This document shows, one piece after another, positions 13,330 through 25,800 of a stretch of DNA of 64,000 bases. The stretch lies in contig OU342631.1 in NCBI GenBank assembly GCA_910589415.1, forward strand, positions 11,780,001-11,844,000, given 5' to 3'. Each line of letters begins with the position of its first letter. Position 1 is the first letter of the stretch. The notes under the pieces are model-generated. The model ran no database searches and was not told the origin of the DNA. It worked only from the letters and a program-made list of their open reading frames with translations. This stretch comes from Malachius bipustulatus. Taxonomy: Eukaryota; Arthropoda; Insecta; Coleoptera; Melyridae. A program made the position numbers and the translations under genes.

Positions 13330-13713
13330 GATAGACAATTGACCGCTAAAGATGCGATTTGTGCAAAGACATCATAATATAAAGTCGAAACTGCCTGTTA
13401 TTCGGTAGGTAATATATTTAGTGCCGATTATACAAGTGTTGGAACTTTTCTTAGCTTGAAGATTATTTAAAAAAAATAGTTAGATAAAATGATGATAATT
13501 TCAATACCTACCTACAAAACTAATAGGTAGGTATGTAAGGTATGTAAGTATACCTATTTCTTGGTAATTATTAAGTAGGTAGGTACATATAAATATCTCA
13601 TACATAACTAGAGTTTTTTTCATGATCAAAAAATATCTTCATAACTCATATGTAGTTGTTTGTTGCCTGAGGTGAATTTAAATACCCGCTCAGCGCTATG
13701 AAATTGAAATAGG

Positions 13714-13792
13714 AGCGTGGCCGAGTGCTTTAGGCTGTTGCTTGGCACTCTGGACATTCTGATTGTACGGTACTCGAATCCACGAAAGGATT
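13714..13792 (+). other. tRNA-like sequence (degenerate, possible SINE head or tRNA pseudogene)
   Basis: gtggccgagtgctttaggc resembles a tRNA Ser/Leu A-box, and gtactcgaatcc about 45 bases later resembles a B-box. The D arm, anticodon arm and acceptor pairing are not convincing. It lies inside the P-type element. Confidence 0.3.
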
Positions 13793-13998
13793 GTTTCTTT
13801 TTTTTTTTAATACACTAATAGGTAGGTAACTAGATATACCTAATTTTTTTAAATTTTGTTTATTAAATTATTTTTATACAAGCAGTCTGAGTTTTTATTT
13901 CGTGTTAAATTAAACGAATAAATAATAATTAATTCGTATTTTCCTTATTTTCCGATATGTAGGTACAATACAATAATATAGAGGGTACTAGGTGAGTA

Positions 13999-14650
13999 TA
14001 CAGGGTGTCCCGTATCGTTATGTTCAAATTTTGTGAGCATATAGTAGGCTTATTTCTAAGCCTAAAAAACCCAAAAGTGGCAGGTCTATCTGCATTCGTT
14101 ACGAAGTTACAGGCCTAAGAAAATAATGTCTAGTAAATACCAGATTTAACTTTGAAAACCACATAAAACTTATTTTATTGACCAAATCTTTAGTTTATCA
14201 TGTGTTAGAAATGTCCTATTCCTTGCTGAATACAAGCTTGTGCTCGGAGGCTTATTGCAAAAGTAACAGTTTTCGCGTCTTTTTTCGCGTACCTATCTCT
14301 TGACCAGCTTGCTGAATACGATCAAATAATAATTTCTCTCTGGTGTATTTAGTTACAAACACCAATTCCGAAATATGCTGGTGCCGCATCTATTTGAATC
14401 CTAATGCCATTTCGTATGAGCAGGGGAACCTCTACTCTCTACTAATGTTTATTTCGGTGACGTTTACTCATGTGTGGCAATTTTTGTGGCTTACAAAGTT
14501 GAATTTTGTTATTTACTAGTCATAATTTTCTTAGGCGTGTAACTTCGTAACGAGTAAAGATAGACCTGTCACTTTTGGGTTTTTTGGGCTCAAAATTAAG
14601 CCTACTATATGCTCAAGAATTTTGAACATAACGATACGGGACACCCTGTA
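13999..14650. mobile_element. MITE nested in the P-type element (CAGGGTGTCCCGTAT ends, TA duplication)
   Basis: tacagggtgtcccgtatcgt at the left and acgatacgggacaccctgta at the right are exact inverses, with inverted similarity continuing about 130 bp inward (gcatatagtaggctta, acttcgtaacga). TA is present on both outer flanks. No transposase. Confidence 0.85.
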
Positions 14651-14829
14651 TAAAGTACCTACCTACACATTTATCAATGTAGGTAAGTACCTATACGCAT
14701 TGAATTCTGCTAGCGCTTGCCCAAGTTGTCTACCTCTCACAGCAGTCGCACCGCTCTAATCGTGACTGTTTACGCTCGCTTTTCGAGCTGTCGTCGATTC
14801 ACCTTTATATCTTACACCGTGGTCAAAAC

Positions 14830-15778
14830 TATCTAAAAACAACAAGCACCGTATGTGTTTATTTGTCACCCGTCAAGCTTTCAAGCTCGAAACTGCCATG
14901 AGTTTCTGACCGGGGTAAAAACAGGGTTAACTTCACTTTCACTTTAGATGGGACGCTGTGAAGGTAGGAGGGTAGTTCAGCTGGGTATGTTAGGTTAGGT
15001 AGGGGTGGTCTTTAGTTAAACAATCTGAAGAGAAATATTTTAATAAGACATGTGAGTAACGTTAAACTATTGTTACTGTTCTTATCACATATCACAAGAT
15101 TGTTAATTTTCGAGGAAGCATGTGAGGAACACGTACCCATAGTTAAATTAAATCATTATTCAAAGTGGGGGTTCTTTGAGAGTCATCTAATTATTATTGC
15201 TTCGGGCATGAACTAAAAAATCGTTATGCATTAATTGAGACTTTACACATTTTAAAATAATACAAGGAGGGCCCGTTACCAACACTACACGTTGTTTGGA
15301 ATCAATTATTGTTAATGCTATGGATGACTAGAACAGGAAGGATTAGAAAGTGTCTTTGTAAAAGAGGAAAATAAAGAAAAATTGAATTATAATTTACGCC
15401 CCTAAAATGCTTGCATCCCTGGGTTATAGCCCTATTAGCCCAATGGATAAGACGGCCCAGGCGAGGCTTTGGCCCTCATTGCTAGACAAACTATGCTGTA
15501 GACAGAAGGGTGGTCAATGGAACCAGTTTTTTATACCTAGTTTTCTGAACCTCTTTTTCTAATACCGCAAAACGGCACTACAAATCCGGAACCACGTACC
15601 AGATATCTCGAAAAATTAATTTTTGAGCCATAATTTTCCATTTTGGGCTATATATTCCCATTTTTGGGCCACAACTCACCATTTTTAGATCACTTGGCAC
15701 TTGGGAGCACTTGCAAATTTATAAAAATAATTTATAGTAAGGCAGAACTTATAGTCAGATAAAAATATTTAGCTTGCT
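14830..15778. other. Intergenic DNA upstream of gene A
   Basis: No gene was recognised. A tRNA A-box-like word near 15437 lacks a matching B-box. A short gttaggttagg tract is at about 14991. Confidence 0.4.
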
Positions 15779-15944
15779 TGAAAATGACGAAAAAATGACG
15801 TTAGAGCGACGCCATATACCCATCACGTATAAATCAGGTCAGATAAATGACGACAAAATCACGTGATTTTTTGGTAATAATATGATGTCGGGGACCAAAA
15901 ATGACTAAAACATGACGTCATTATTATGTGATTCTGCTGCCTGG
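15779..15944. mobile_element. Terminal fragment of the CAGG...GTCACG element family
   Basis: It ends ...tgattctgctgcctgg and is rich in tgacgtca, cacgtgattttttgg and aaaatgacg words, as is the right end of the element at 30695-31161. The left boundary was not found. Confidence 0.45.
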
Positions 15945-16559
15945 GATAACTTTGTTGACAGCCGCTCTAAACAAATGCGCGGTTTTCTTTCCCGTGAATT
16001 GTCATGATGTTCTTCGTCGCCCCGGTGATCTTTTTCCTTCTATCTTGTGGCCATATATCAAAACTTGTGGTAGGTAGTACCTTAATAGAGGGGTTGTTAT
16101 TAATATCTAGCTCCGGTAGATGTTTTAAATTTTCCCCACTAGAGCCAGGCAGTTGGGAGATTTCAAAAAGTACCTATTGTTCTTTTTTTATATAAAATTA
16201 TCAACAAGATGATTGACTGCTCGCAGAATTTGTTGGCAGGACTGTGCCACTTAATACATATAATGCATTAATTTTAATAAATTCAAAAACCCCAAAATCT
16301 CCAAACATGGATGCTGTAGACAAATTATTAATGAAACGCATTCATAAGGAGGTCATATAAAGTTTCAAAAGATGTTAGTGTTACACATTACAATGCATCT
16401 GCATAAAATAATTTATTTGGCCATTTTTTAGTCACATAAATTCATTTGGGACATTTTATGAATCCTCATTAACGGCAATCCTTATTAACGCAAGTAAGTA
16501 AACAAAAAAGTATGAAACCTTAAACCCTTTTTTTTTTGTTCTTGACCTACAATAATAAT

Positions 16560-16602
16560 AATAATTACATTACTATTATTATTATTATTACACCGAGTGA
16601 TA
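16560..16602. repeat. ATA/ATT trinucleotide microsatellite
   Basis: Two adjoining blocks of aat and att repeats are separated by ttacattac. Confidence 0.8.
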
Positions 16603-16742
16603 GCACTACCAGCAGTCACCAGCAGTCACTCAATTATTTAAACTTATAGGTACGTATGTTGCGGATGTCTACCTGTTTGTGAATTTGTTTATACATACAA
16701 TCAGGTCTGCACTGTTAGCTACCTTGCCTTGCTCTCTCGTCA

Positions 16743-16748
16743 TCAGTT
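16743..16748 (+). promoter_or_regulatory. Possible arthropod initiator upstream of gene A exon 1
   Basis: TCAGTT matches the arthropod Inr consensus (TCAKTY) 136 nt before the gene A ATG, with no TATA box in front. Such hexamers are frequent by chance. An untranslated upstream exon ending near the TTTAG at 16865-16869 is equally possible. Confidence 0.2.
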
Positions 16749-16883
16749 AGATTCCGAGCTTTGGTCTTCGCGGATGACAGAGGAATAGTATTAATTTGTC
16801 CGCAAATCAATTCCTGTTTATTACAATGTCCAAACCAATTATGATATAATAAGAATGTTCATTGTTTAGATAGTGATGTGACA

Positions 16884-19800
16884 ATGGATACCGGAAGTAC
16901 AAAAAAGAGAAGAGAAAACCCAAGAGAAAGCGCCAACATTTTGTCGGTCGTATCGTTCTTGTAAGTGCCGAAATTGTACCATTTAATAAAGCTTATTGAG
17001 GGGGATAATTATTTTTGATGAACATTTAATTTTTTAATGCGGTAATGAATGAAAGCTGCGGAACTAAAAACTTTTTTTATTGGTAGAGTAATAATAATTA
17101 GGATTTGTATTTTCATCAGTGAATAATTTTTAGACTAATTAGATGCATGTGTAATTATTAATTTAAGCCGCATTGAATGAATGAACGCTCGCAAATTAGG
17201 ATAATTATTGTAGGTGGACCAGTAGTTGATCTAATAAGATTAATTAGATAATTAGGTAAGAGTAATTATTACCTATGAGTTTTATTCAATGTGAAGTACC
17301 TATGATGAATAAATTATTGAATATTTTTCTATGAAACACGACTCCATAATAATTTTTGTTTAATAACAAGGTTCTATTGTTTTCTTCGGTGATGTACCTA
17401 TCTATTTTTATTTTGACATTTATATTAGCATTATTTATTTATACATGAGCCGGTAAATTGACGTGTAATTAAATTAGTAGGTAGGTTTGGAAATAGATAC
17501 TCACTTTAAACCTGTAAATTGGGATTTCCATGACAAAATTAATTTTTTCTTACACCTAACTTATGTGTATAATTTATTACCTTGGCTATATCTTGTAGGT
17601 ATAGGAAAATACATAGGTAGATACCTTATAATAACTATTACCCTAGTAATTGTTGATAATTAAATATTTTTTTTATCTATAGGTATAAGGTTTAATTGAA
17701 AATTTGCAGAGTATATATTTTTGTAGCAATTTCTAGTGGAATTATTATTTTTTTATGTTTTAAATTTTGCGATTTTATTTTATTGTATATTATTCGATGA
17801 GCTGCAATTAACAAAGAATATAATAGAGAAGTAATCAAAACTTTAATAAGTAGGTATAACGTCGAAATAAAAGAAATAAATAGGTTTCCCTCTCTGGTAT
17901 TAAGTATTTATGTATATTATTTGCTTTTAATGCACAGAGTATCATCCATGGTAACATTATTTATAATATTATTTTTATTTATTTACTTATTTATTTATTT
18001 ATTTATTTATTTATTATTTATTCAAATATTGCTGCTGCAAACGTTAGTAGCTGTCTTTTACATAAATAAGTGAGTGAATAAGTTATAATAACTCATAAAA
18101 TATGGCCATCCAAGTGTTACCCTCTAAACATACACAAGGTGTTTGCTGAAAAAAAATGAAAACGACATGTATAAAATCGTCTTTTAGACATAAAAGAGAG
18201 AATAACTTTTTTCAAGATCGGGCCTCGTTCTGGAAATATTTCCAAAATTGTTGTTCAATAATTATTACTGAATAAAAATATTTTTATTGTGGCTTTAGTT
18301 TTACATTTTTGGAGATATTTTCTAAACGAGCCCTGATCTTGAAAAAAAAATTCTCTCTTTTATGCTTAAAATGCGATTTTATACAAGGTATTCGATTTTG
18401 ACTGACCAGTGACCAAAATGACGTATATTTTTAAGCAGCCTTAGTTTTACATTTTTGGAAATATTTCCTAAACAAGGCCTAATCTAGAGAAAAGTTATTC
18501 TCTCTTTTATACTTAAAATACGATTTTATACAAGGCGTTCGATTTCTACTGTCCCATTGAAAAAATATATTTTTATACAGCCTTAGTTTAACATTTTTGG
18601 CAATATCTATTGAACGAGGTATCATCTTAAAAAAGTTTTTCTTTCTTTTATGCTTAGAATACGATTTTACACATGGTACTCGATTATGACTGTCCAGTTA
18701 CTAAAAATATATATTTTTTTAGCAGCCTTAGTTTTACATTTTTGGAAATATTTACTAGACGAGGCGTAATCTTGAAAAAAGTTATTCCCTCTTTTATGCT
18801 TAAAATACGATTTTATACATGCCGTTTGATTTTTACTGTCCCATTACTAAAAAAAATATTTTTTAACAGCCTTAGTTTTACATTTTTGGAAATATTTCCT
18901 AAACAAGGCCTAATCTAGAGAAAAGTTATTCTCTCTTTTATACTTAAAATACGATTTTATACAAGGCGTTCGATTTTTACTGTCCCATTACTGAAAAAAT
19001 ATATTTTTATACAGCCTTAGTTTAACATTTTTGGAAATATTTCTTAAACGAGGTCTCATCTTAAAAAAGTTTTTCTTTCTTTTATGCTTAGAATACGATT
19101 TTACACATGGTACTCGATTATGACTGTCCAGTTACTAAAAATATATATTTTTTTAGCAGCCTTAGTTTTACATTTTTGGAAATATTTACTAGACGAGGCG
19201 GAATCTTGAAAAAAGTTATTCCCTCTTTTATGCTTAAAATACGATTTTATACATGCCGTTTGATTTTTACTGTCCCATTACTGAAAAAATATATTTTTAT
19301 ACAGCCTTAGTTTAACATTTTTGGCAATATCTCTTAAACGAGGTCTCATCTTAAAAAAAGTTTTCTTTCTTTTATGCTTAGAATACGATTTTACACATGG
19401 TACTCGATTATGACTGTCCAGTTACTAAAAATATATATTTTTTTAGCAGCCTTAGTTTTACATTTTTGGAAATATTTACTAGACGAGGCGTAATCTTGAA
19501 AAAAGTTATTCTCTCTTTTATGCTTAAAATACGATTTTATACATGCCGTTTGATTTTTACTGTCCCATTACTGAAAAAATATATTTTTTAGCAGCCTTAT
19601 GCCCGTATTCACAAACGATTATTTCCTAAATAATTACGTAATTAATTAAATGAGTGAGATGGAGATATGCAGTTTTTTTGCAATAGAGTGAGATGGGTAT
19701 AATTGATTACGTAATTATTTAGGAAATTATCGTTTGTGAATACGGGCATTAGTGTTGCATTTTTGGAAATATTTCCTAAACAATGCCTAATCTTGAAAAA

Positions 19801-22800
19801 AGTTATTCTTTCTTTTCTGCTTAAAATGTTTATATATATTGTTTACTTGTTTACATATTGTTTGCATACAGTGACTTTTATAAAAATCCGTTTATGTTCA
19901 AGACGTAGGCACTAGGCAGACATGTCAATGTAAAAGACCAATCCAGTGTCTTTTACCATTCGGAAATACCAATCGCGTTTTATCTGATCATAAAACATGC
20001 GAAAAAAATTGGTTGAGTGGCTTTTTGCCAGTGAAATTAATGAAATAATTTATTCAAAAGGGAAACCCCTTCATATACAGGGTTGTTGGTAACTGGATAC
20101 ATTCCTTTGGTGATCTGATAAAACAAGAGGTAAGAAGTAAATTAACCCCAACATGCACTATAAAAAACTCAATATATTTCGATTTTAAATTTTTCTCAAA
20201 AAATAGATTTAAATACCTACCTAGATATTTAATTTACAAAAAATGTACTTCAACTTTTTGTATTTTTTTGTTGTAATACTTGTCCAGAAAGACTTGTGGT
20301 CTTTAACAAAAATATCCACAATTAATTCGATTGTGTGAAAATAAAAAAGAAAAAAAAGAAAAAAAATTAAAAAAAGCACAAAATTAAAATATCTAAAATA
20401 AAAAAATACAAAAAAATTATGTTTTGTATAGTGCATGTTGGGGTAAAGCTTCTATAGCTTCTATTTATATAATCAATTAATTTGATTATTTTTTGATTAT
20501 CAATTCGTATTGATTTATTCGCTTCATTCGGTTTATGAGCTGAAATAGCAATTTTTCTGTAAAAGGCTAGATTTTAGTTTTTTAGTTTTATTTCTATGAA
20601 TAGATCCAATTTATTTACTATTGTAAAAACTGTAACAACAAAAAATTTGTTTTGACCTATTCAAAAAAAGAAAAATGTTGTTCTTAAATTTTACTGACAT
20701 TTGTTTTGAAACCGGTTCAAGATGCAGCAGTAGAGCAGTTTCCACACCTTAAAATTCAAAAACTCAGGATAAAGCATGCTGCACTGCCTTGATTTCCATA
20801 AAATTAGGATCGAGAAGTTTAATAAGAGACACAAAAGCAGCAACTGTATAAGGTTCAATCTCGTAAATTTACCCGATTAAATAATTCATACACATAATAG
20901 CTACTTGAGAGCTTAATCAAATGGATTAAATATTCTTGACTGCTGACACAATCGGATTAATTATTTTATTAATAACACAACCGCGACGACCTGAAATTAA
21001 TGTTCTCTTCAGTGTCAGTGTAAAACCTTTATTATTATTATTATTATTAGTGGTAGATAATTCAAAATTACCTGCTTTGTGATTAGTTGTATACCTATTG
21101 CATCTGTTAAACTAAATAATATTTTCTAAAGCTACATCTACCTACATCTTGAGTTACATAGTGAGTTCAACAGCCTTCGCGGTTTTCCCCAGAATAATTA
21201 TTTATATGCCACTGCGATAATAATCCCAAAGCAACTCTTCGCTGAAACTTTATAATAATTAAATCATAAACTTTAATCAATAAACAAACCTTATTTACTG
21301 GTGCTAAGTACACTCCGTGTCTTTTGATTTTCCAAACATGGAGAATTCCCCATGCATGTGAATATCGACTTATGTAAATATTGACTCCAGTACCTAATTG
21401 TTTTAGATTTTAGAGAGAAATGTTAAACGGATTATTTGTTAAGATTTACAAGCTGCTTCTGTTGGTGTAGTTACATTTTAAGTGTTTTTAAGCCTGTCGA
21501 ACCATTTTGGAGAAAAGCGACAAAAAAGTTTTAAATTTTTGATTACTTCAGTTAAAGAATGGTTCAAAAAGAGATGATGTAGAGTGCGTGAGCAGGTATA
21601 CCTAAGAAAACTTGTTCAGGGTGCTTAGGGTGTGAACATATTGACAAAAAAGTTGTCAAGATCTTTGTGCTGACGTCTTACCCAGGTGGAGAGGGAGGGG
21701 GGGATGATTCCAGTTCCGCGCAGGGGAAAATTTCCTTATAAAAGCTCATAAAATTATCGAAAACTTTAATTTTTTACGTTTTTTACGAATCCTCAATAGT
21801 TTTTGGAGCTACACACTCGGAAAAAGCACATATTATAGACGATATGAAGGAACGTTTAATGGAAAATGTGAGATAAAATGATTATTTTTTCGAAAATGTC
21901 TACTTTTGTGGAACGTGTAACTCAAAAGTGGTGAGAATTTCGAAAATAACGTGTAGAATAAAAGTTGTTAATAATTTTATGGGCTTTGATTTATTATTAG
22001 GAAATTTTTCCCTAGGACGTACCGTTTCCGAGATATAATCGAAAACCCCAAAAGTAGGACATTTGAAAATAGGAACGAAGTAAAATGATTTTTTCTAAAA
22101 AATCTACTTTTGTGGAGAGTGTAACTCAAAAACGGCTAGGAATGATAAGTCACGTATAGAATGAAAGTTTTAGACAATTTTACGAGCTTTTATTTATTAG
22201 GCGGAAATTTTTCCCAACGTCGCACGGTTTTTTAGATATAACCGGAAACCCCAAAAGTTAGATGCTTGAGAAAAACATGAGGTAAAACGATTTTTTCGAA
22301 CTTTTGTGGAACATTTAACTCAAAAATAGTTGGAAGTTCAAAAATCACGTATAGAACAAAAGTTGTAAATAATTCTTTAGGCTTTCATTTATTTTCTAAA
22401 AATTTTTCCCTACGACGCATCGTTTCTGAGATATAACCAAAAACCCTAAACGTTGGATATTTGATGAAAAATAGATATGAGGTAAAATTATTTTTTTCGA
22501 AAAAATGTACTTTTATGGAACGTGTAACTCAAAAACGGCTGGGAATTCGAAAGTCGCATGTATAATAAAAGTTGTAGAAAATTTTAAGAGCTTTTATTTA
22601 TTATAAGGAAATTGTTCCCTAAGATGTACAGTTTTTGGGATATAACCGGAAAACCCAAAGATGGGACCTTCTTCGGACCTCCTCGGCTCATCACCTGGAC
22701 CTCAGGACTTTTGGTATCAAAACTCACTAAAGACCATGAACAAGTTTTTGAAGGAATTGATAACTCACTCTACACCTCCGTCCTTGACTGGACTAGATCC

Positions 22801-25800
22801 CATTTTCTTGTTTTGATTTTCGTTACGTCATTTTTGTCAATTGACATAATTTTTAACAACAATAATTGTTAAAGTTAAGCCAATAATGTCCCTAAATGAC
22901 GTCATAAGTTGAACACTTTTTCTCTATTTTCTTGAAAATGCAACAGACCACACCAACAGAAGCCGCTGTCAACCTTAATAATGATCCATTTAACCCTGAA
23001 GACAAAATTAAGAGGGTCAATATTTTCAGAAATCGATATTTACATATATTTACATGGGAATTGCATATTTTCGGAAAATCAAAAGACACCGTGAATACGA
23101 GGCGTGTTAGGAGGTGGTAATATTTAGGGGTACGATTCTTAGGGTCATTAAAAAATTCTATGAACGAAATATGTCCGTAAGTTTTGATTGAACTACTTAT
23201 GGATGGGCAAAATGAAGGTGCCGAACCCCAAAATTTTGCCTGATTTTGATTGGGGATAACTTTCGATATTCCCAAGGGATTTCCATTTTGTTTTCGCATG
23301 TCAGCAGCCCTATCCGTCATTTTTTGCCTTGTTTTATCGAAACTCAAAAAAACTGTCAACCAATTTTCTTGCCTTTTTCCGCGCTTTTCGTACCCCCGTT
23401 TTCCAAATAAATTGTTCTTGTAAGTTTTCATGAGCAAATTTTGAAGCTTGATGTCTCACCTACACACTGTTTTCAAATTTTTGATTTACCACCCGTTTTT
23501 ACAAGACGATCTTAAAAAACCAACTCTTGGAGCTCATAGCTTTTTTTCCCCGCCAACCTATTTTGGAAATTTAAGCCTCGTATTGAAACCAAAACTTATT
23601 GAAGTAAGAATATTGTAGTTTCAAGAAACCAAATAAATTATTCTATTCTATTCTAAACTTCATGCAAGAAAATACAGGGGCGACAATAATTTACTCAGGA
23701 CAAATATTACTTAAAAACAAGACTGCATAAAAAATTTCTCAAATTGAAATTTCTTCTGACAACTTGTCGCCTAACTACCCCTCATTTGTGAACAATTTAA
23801 GATTTTTTTTGCTGTCATGAGATGAAAATTGTTGAAACAACAGCCAAATTACATCTGCACGTTTGCAGGGGGAATTTCAGTTAAAAAATTATCAAAAGGA
23901 AATTTTATGTTGAAAAATAATCTCTTAAAAATTTTCTTAACAAGCTTTAAAGCAACTTTGAAGAAAAGTATTATTACCCACCTACTTATCTAATCAAAAA
24001 ATTAAACAATTTACATTTGAAAGAATTCTATTACCTATTGTAATGAACATAAAAATTTATGGACAATAAATTCATTTTTATTCTGATTGAATTTTGATAA
24101 CATAGTTATGACTAATTCAAAATGTAACCCAGTTATGAATAAGTCCTATTAAACAATGTATTAATAATAAATTTCAGCACGATAAAAAGAAAACTCCACC
24201 ATTGTTATTGTGATAAAATTCCTGCCATACCAATTATTTATTAGTCAGCATTAACATTTTAGAGCTCTGCAACTAGGCAGAGGTAAATTTGTCATCCGAT
24301 AACAATTTTCTTTCATAAAAAAAGCTAGAAACGACTTCAAAAAATTTAATTTGAGTAAAGTTAGTGGGAGTTGATTGAAGCAACAGTTTGATGCAACGTG
24401 AAATGGTGCAAGTAATATTCTTTTGTCGTACCTACAAAACTTTTTTATTATCTATTATTACATAATTTAGTCTACTGCAATAAGTGACGTCATAATAAAT
24501 GACTAGGAATTAAATTAATATCACGACTGTTACTATGATAATCGACTGACCTATAATCATTGGATCTACCAAGCTAAAAAACAACTTCTTCGTCTCCAAA
24601 GCAAATAATTGTGTAACCAAATCACGTTTACTATTCTTTTACTGCAATAGGTATAGGTACAGAATAATGAGATGATTTTATTCTTTTAAAACAATTAATA
24701 AATAATAACTTATAAGGTTTATTTTTGCTTGAGCCCACCAGAACTGGAATATTCTTTGAAAAAAAAAAAACAAAGGTCACCATCATCAACAAAATCCATT
24801 TTTAATCAAAAACGGTACTAATTCAAAGACAAAAAAGGCAAGGTCCTATAGCGAGATACAGGTCATGATCATTGTGGGGTTGTTTTTGAATTATTTGTTC
24901 GCTGAATTGGATTTTATATCGTAAGCGTAAGTCAGCTAGAACACATCAACAGGGATCAGGAATGATGATAATGTCAAAAACTATGACAAGATATGTAACA
25001 AACTTCATTACGACTTATGCTACTCTGATTCAGCTGAAAGAAAGACCTATAAATGTAAATGTGTGTGAGGTTTAGGCGCCTTCAGCGGATAAAACCGATG
25101 AAGAAGTGGGTTACAATCATTATGGGTGACTTGGGAGATAATGCAAAACTGGGAGTCTTTGCTGAAGCAAACAACATGGTGGTGATGAATACCTGGTTTA
25201 GATGCCCCCACGTAAGCTCTACAGCTGGAAATCATCCATGGACAAACCTGATAAAATAATCAGAATCCAGATTGATTTATTTTGGTGAATAAGAGGTAAT
25301 GCCTAGGATCATATACCAATCATAGAGATACTCAAAATCAAAATGGACAAAATTCTACGCCAACGAAAGAGAAAGTTTGACTTGAGGAAACTAAAGGATC
25401 CGGGTGAAAGAGGAATTGAACGATAAAATAAGAGAGATGATAAGGGAGGAGTACAGCATTGAGGTAGATATCGAACAATTTAGAGAAGAAGTGCCGGAAG
25501 TGAAGGAAAAACATCCGCAACTAGACAAGAGAAAGCGAAAATCATGGACGAAAGAAGAGATACTACTGAATGTAATGGAGCAGAGGAGAAACAACAAAAA
25601 CAACCAGAATAAATAAAGAAGAATGAACAATATCATTAGAGAGGCTAAAGAGAAGAAAAAACAATGTCAATGTTGGAAATCGAGAAGTATCAGAGCAGAT
25701 ACGATGACTTTAATGCCCATGGGAAGGTGAGAGAACTGACAGGAGAGTTTCGGAAAAGTGGTACTGGGAAATTAGCGGACGATAGTGGAGGAGAAAATAT

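Larger units (their letters stand above)
12990..14821 (+). mobile_element. P-superfamily-like DNA transposon remnant with exact 8-bp target duplication
   Basis: The termini CACGGTGTAAGATATAGAGG and the inverse of CACCTTTATATCTTACACCGTG match with few differences. Both ends are flanked by GTCAAAAC (12982-12989 and 14822-14829). The 8-bp duplication and a THAP-domain remnant inside fit the P superfamily. The transposase catalytic body is missing and a second element (13999-14650) is nested inside. Non-autonomous. Confidence 0.8.

Noticed and set aside
15430..15480. tRNA-like A-box (tagcccaatggataag)
   Set aside because: No B-box at the right distance and no cloverleaf.
18673..19591. Three near-identical ORFs suggesting a tandem gene family
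   Set aside because: They are the satellite unit read three times; there is no independent coding evidence.
22892..23437. 181-codon minus-strand open frame
   Set aside because: No domain, no splice context and an overlapping plus-strand frame. Chance open frames of this size occur in a 64-kb window.
25391..25636. Minus-strand Ser/Phe-rich ORF
   Set aside because: Antisense of the acidic/basic LINE coding sequence on the plus strand.
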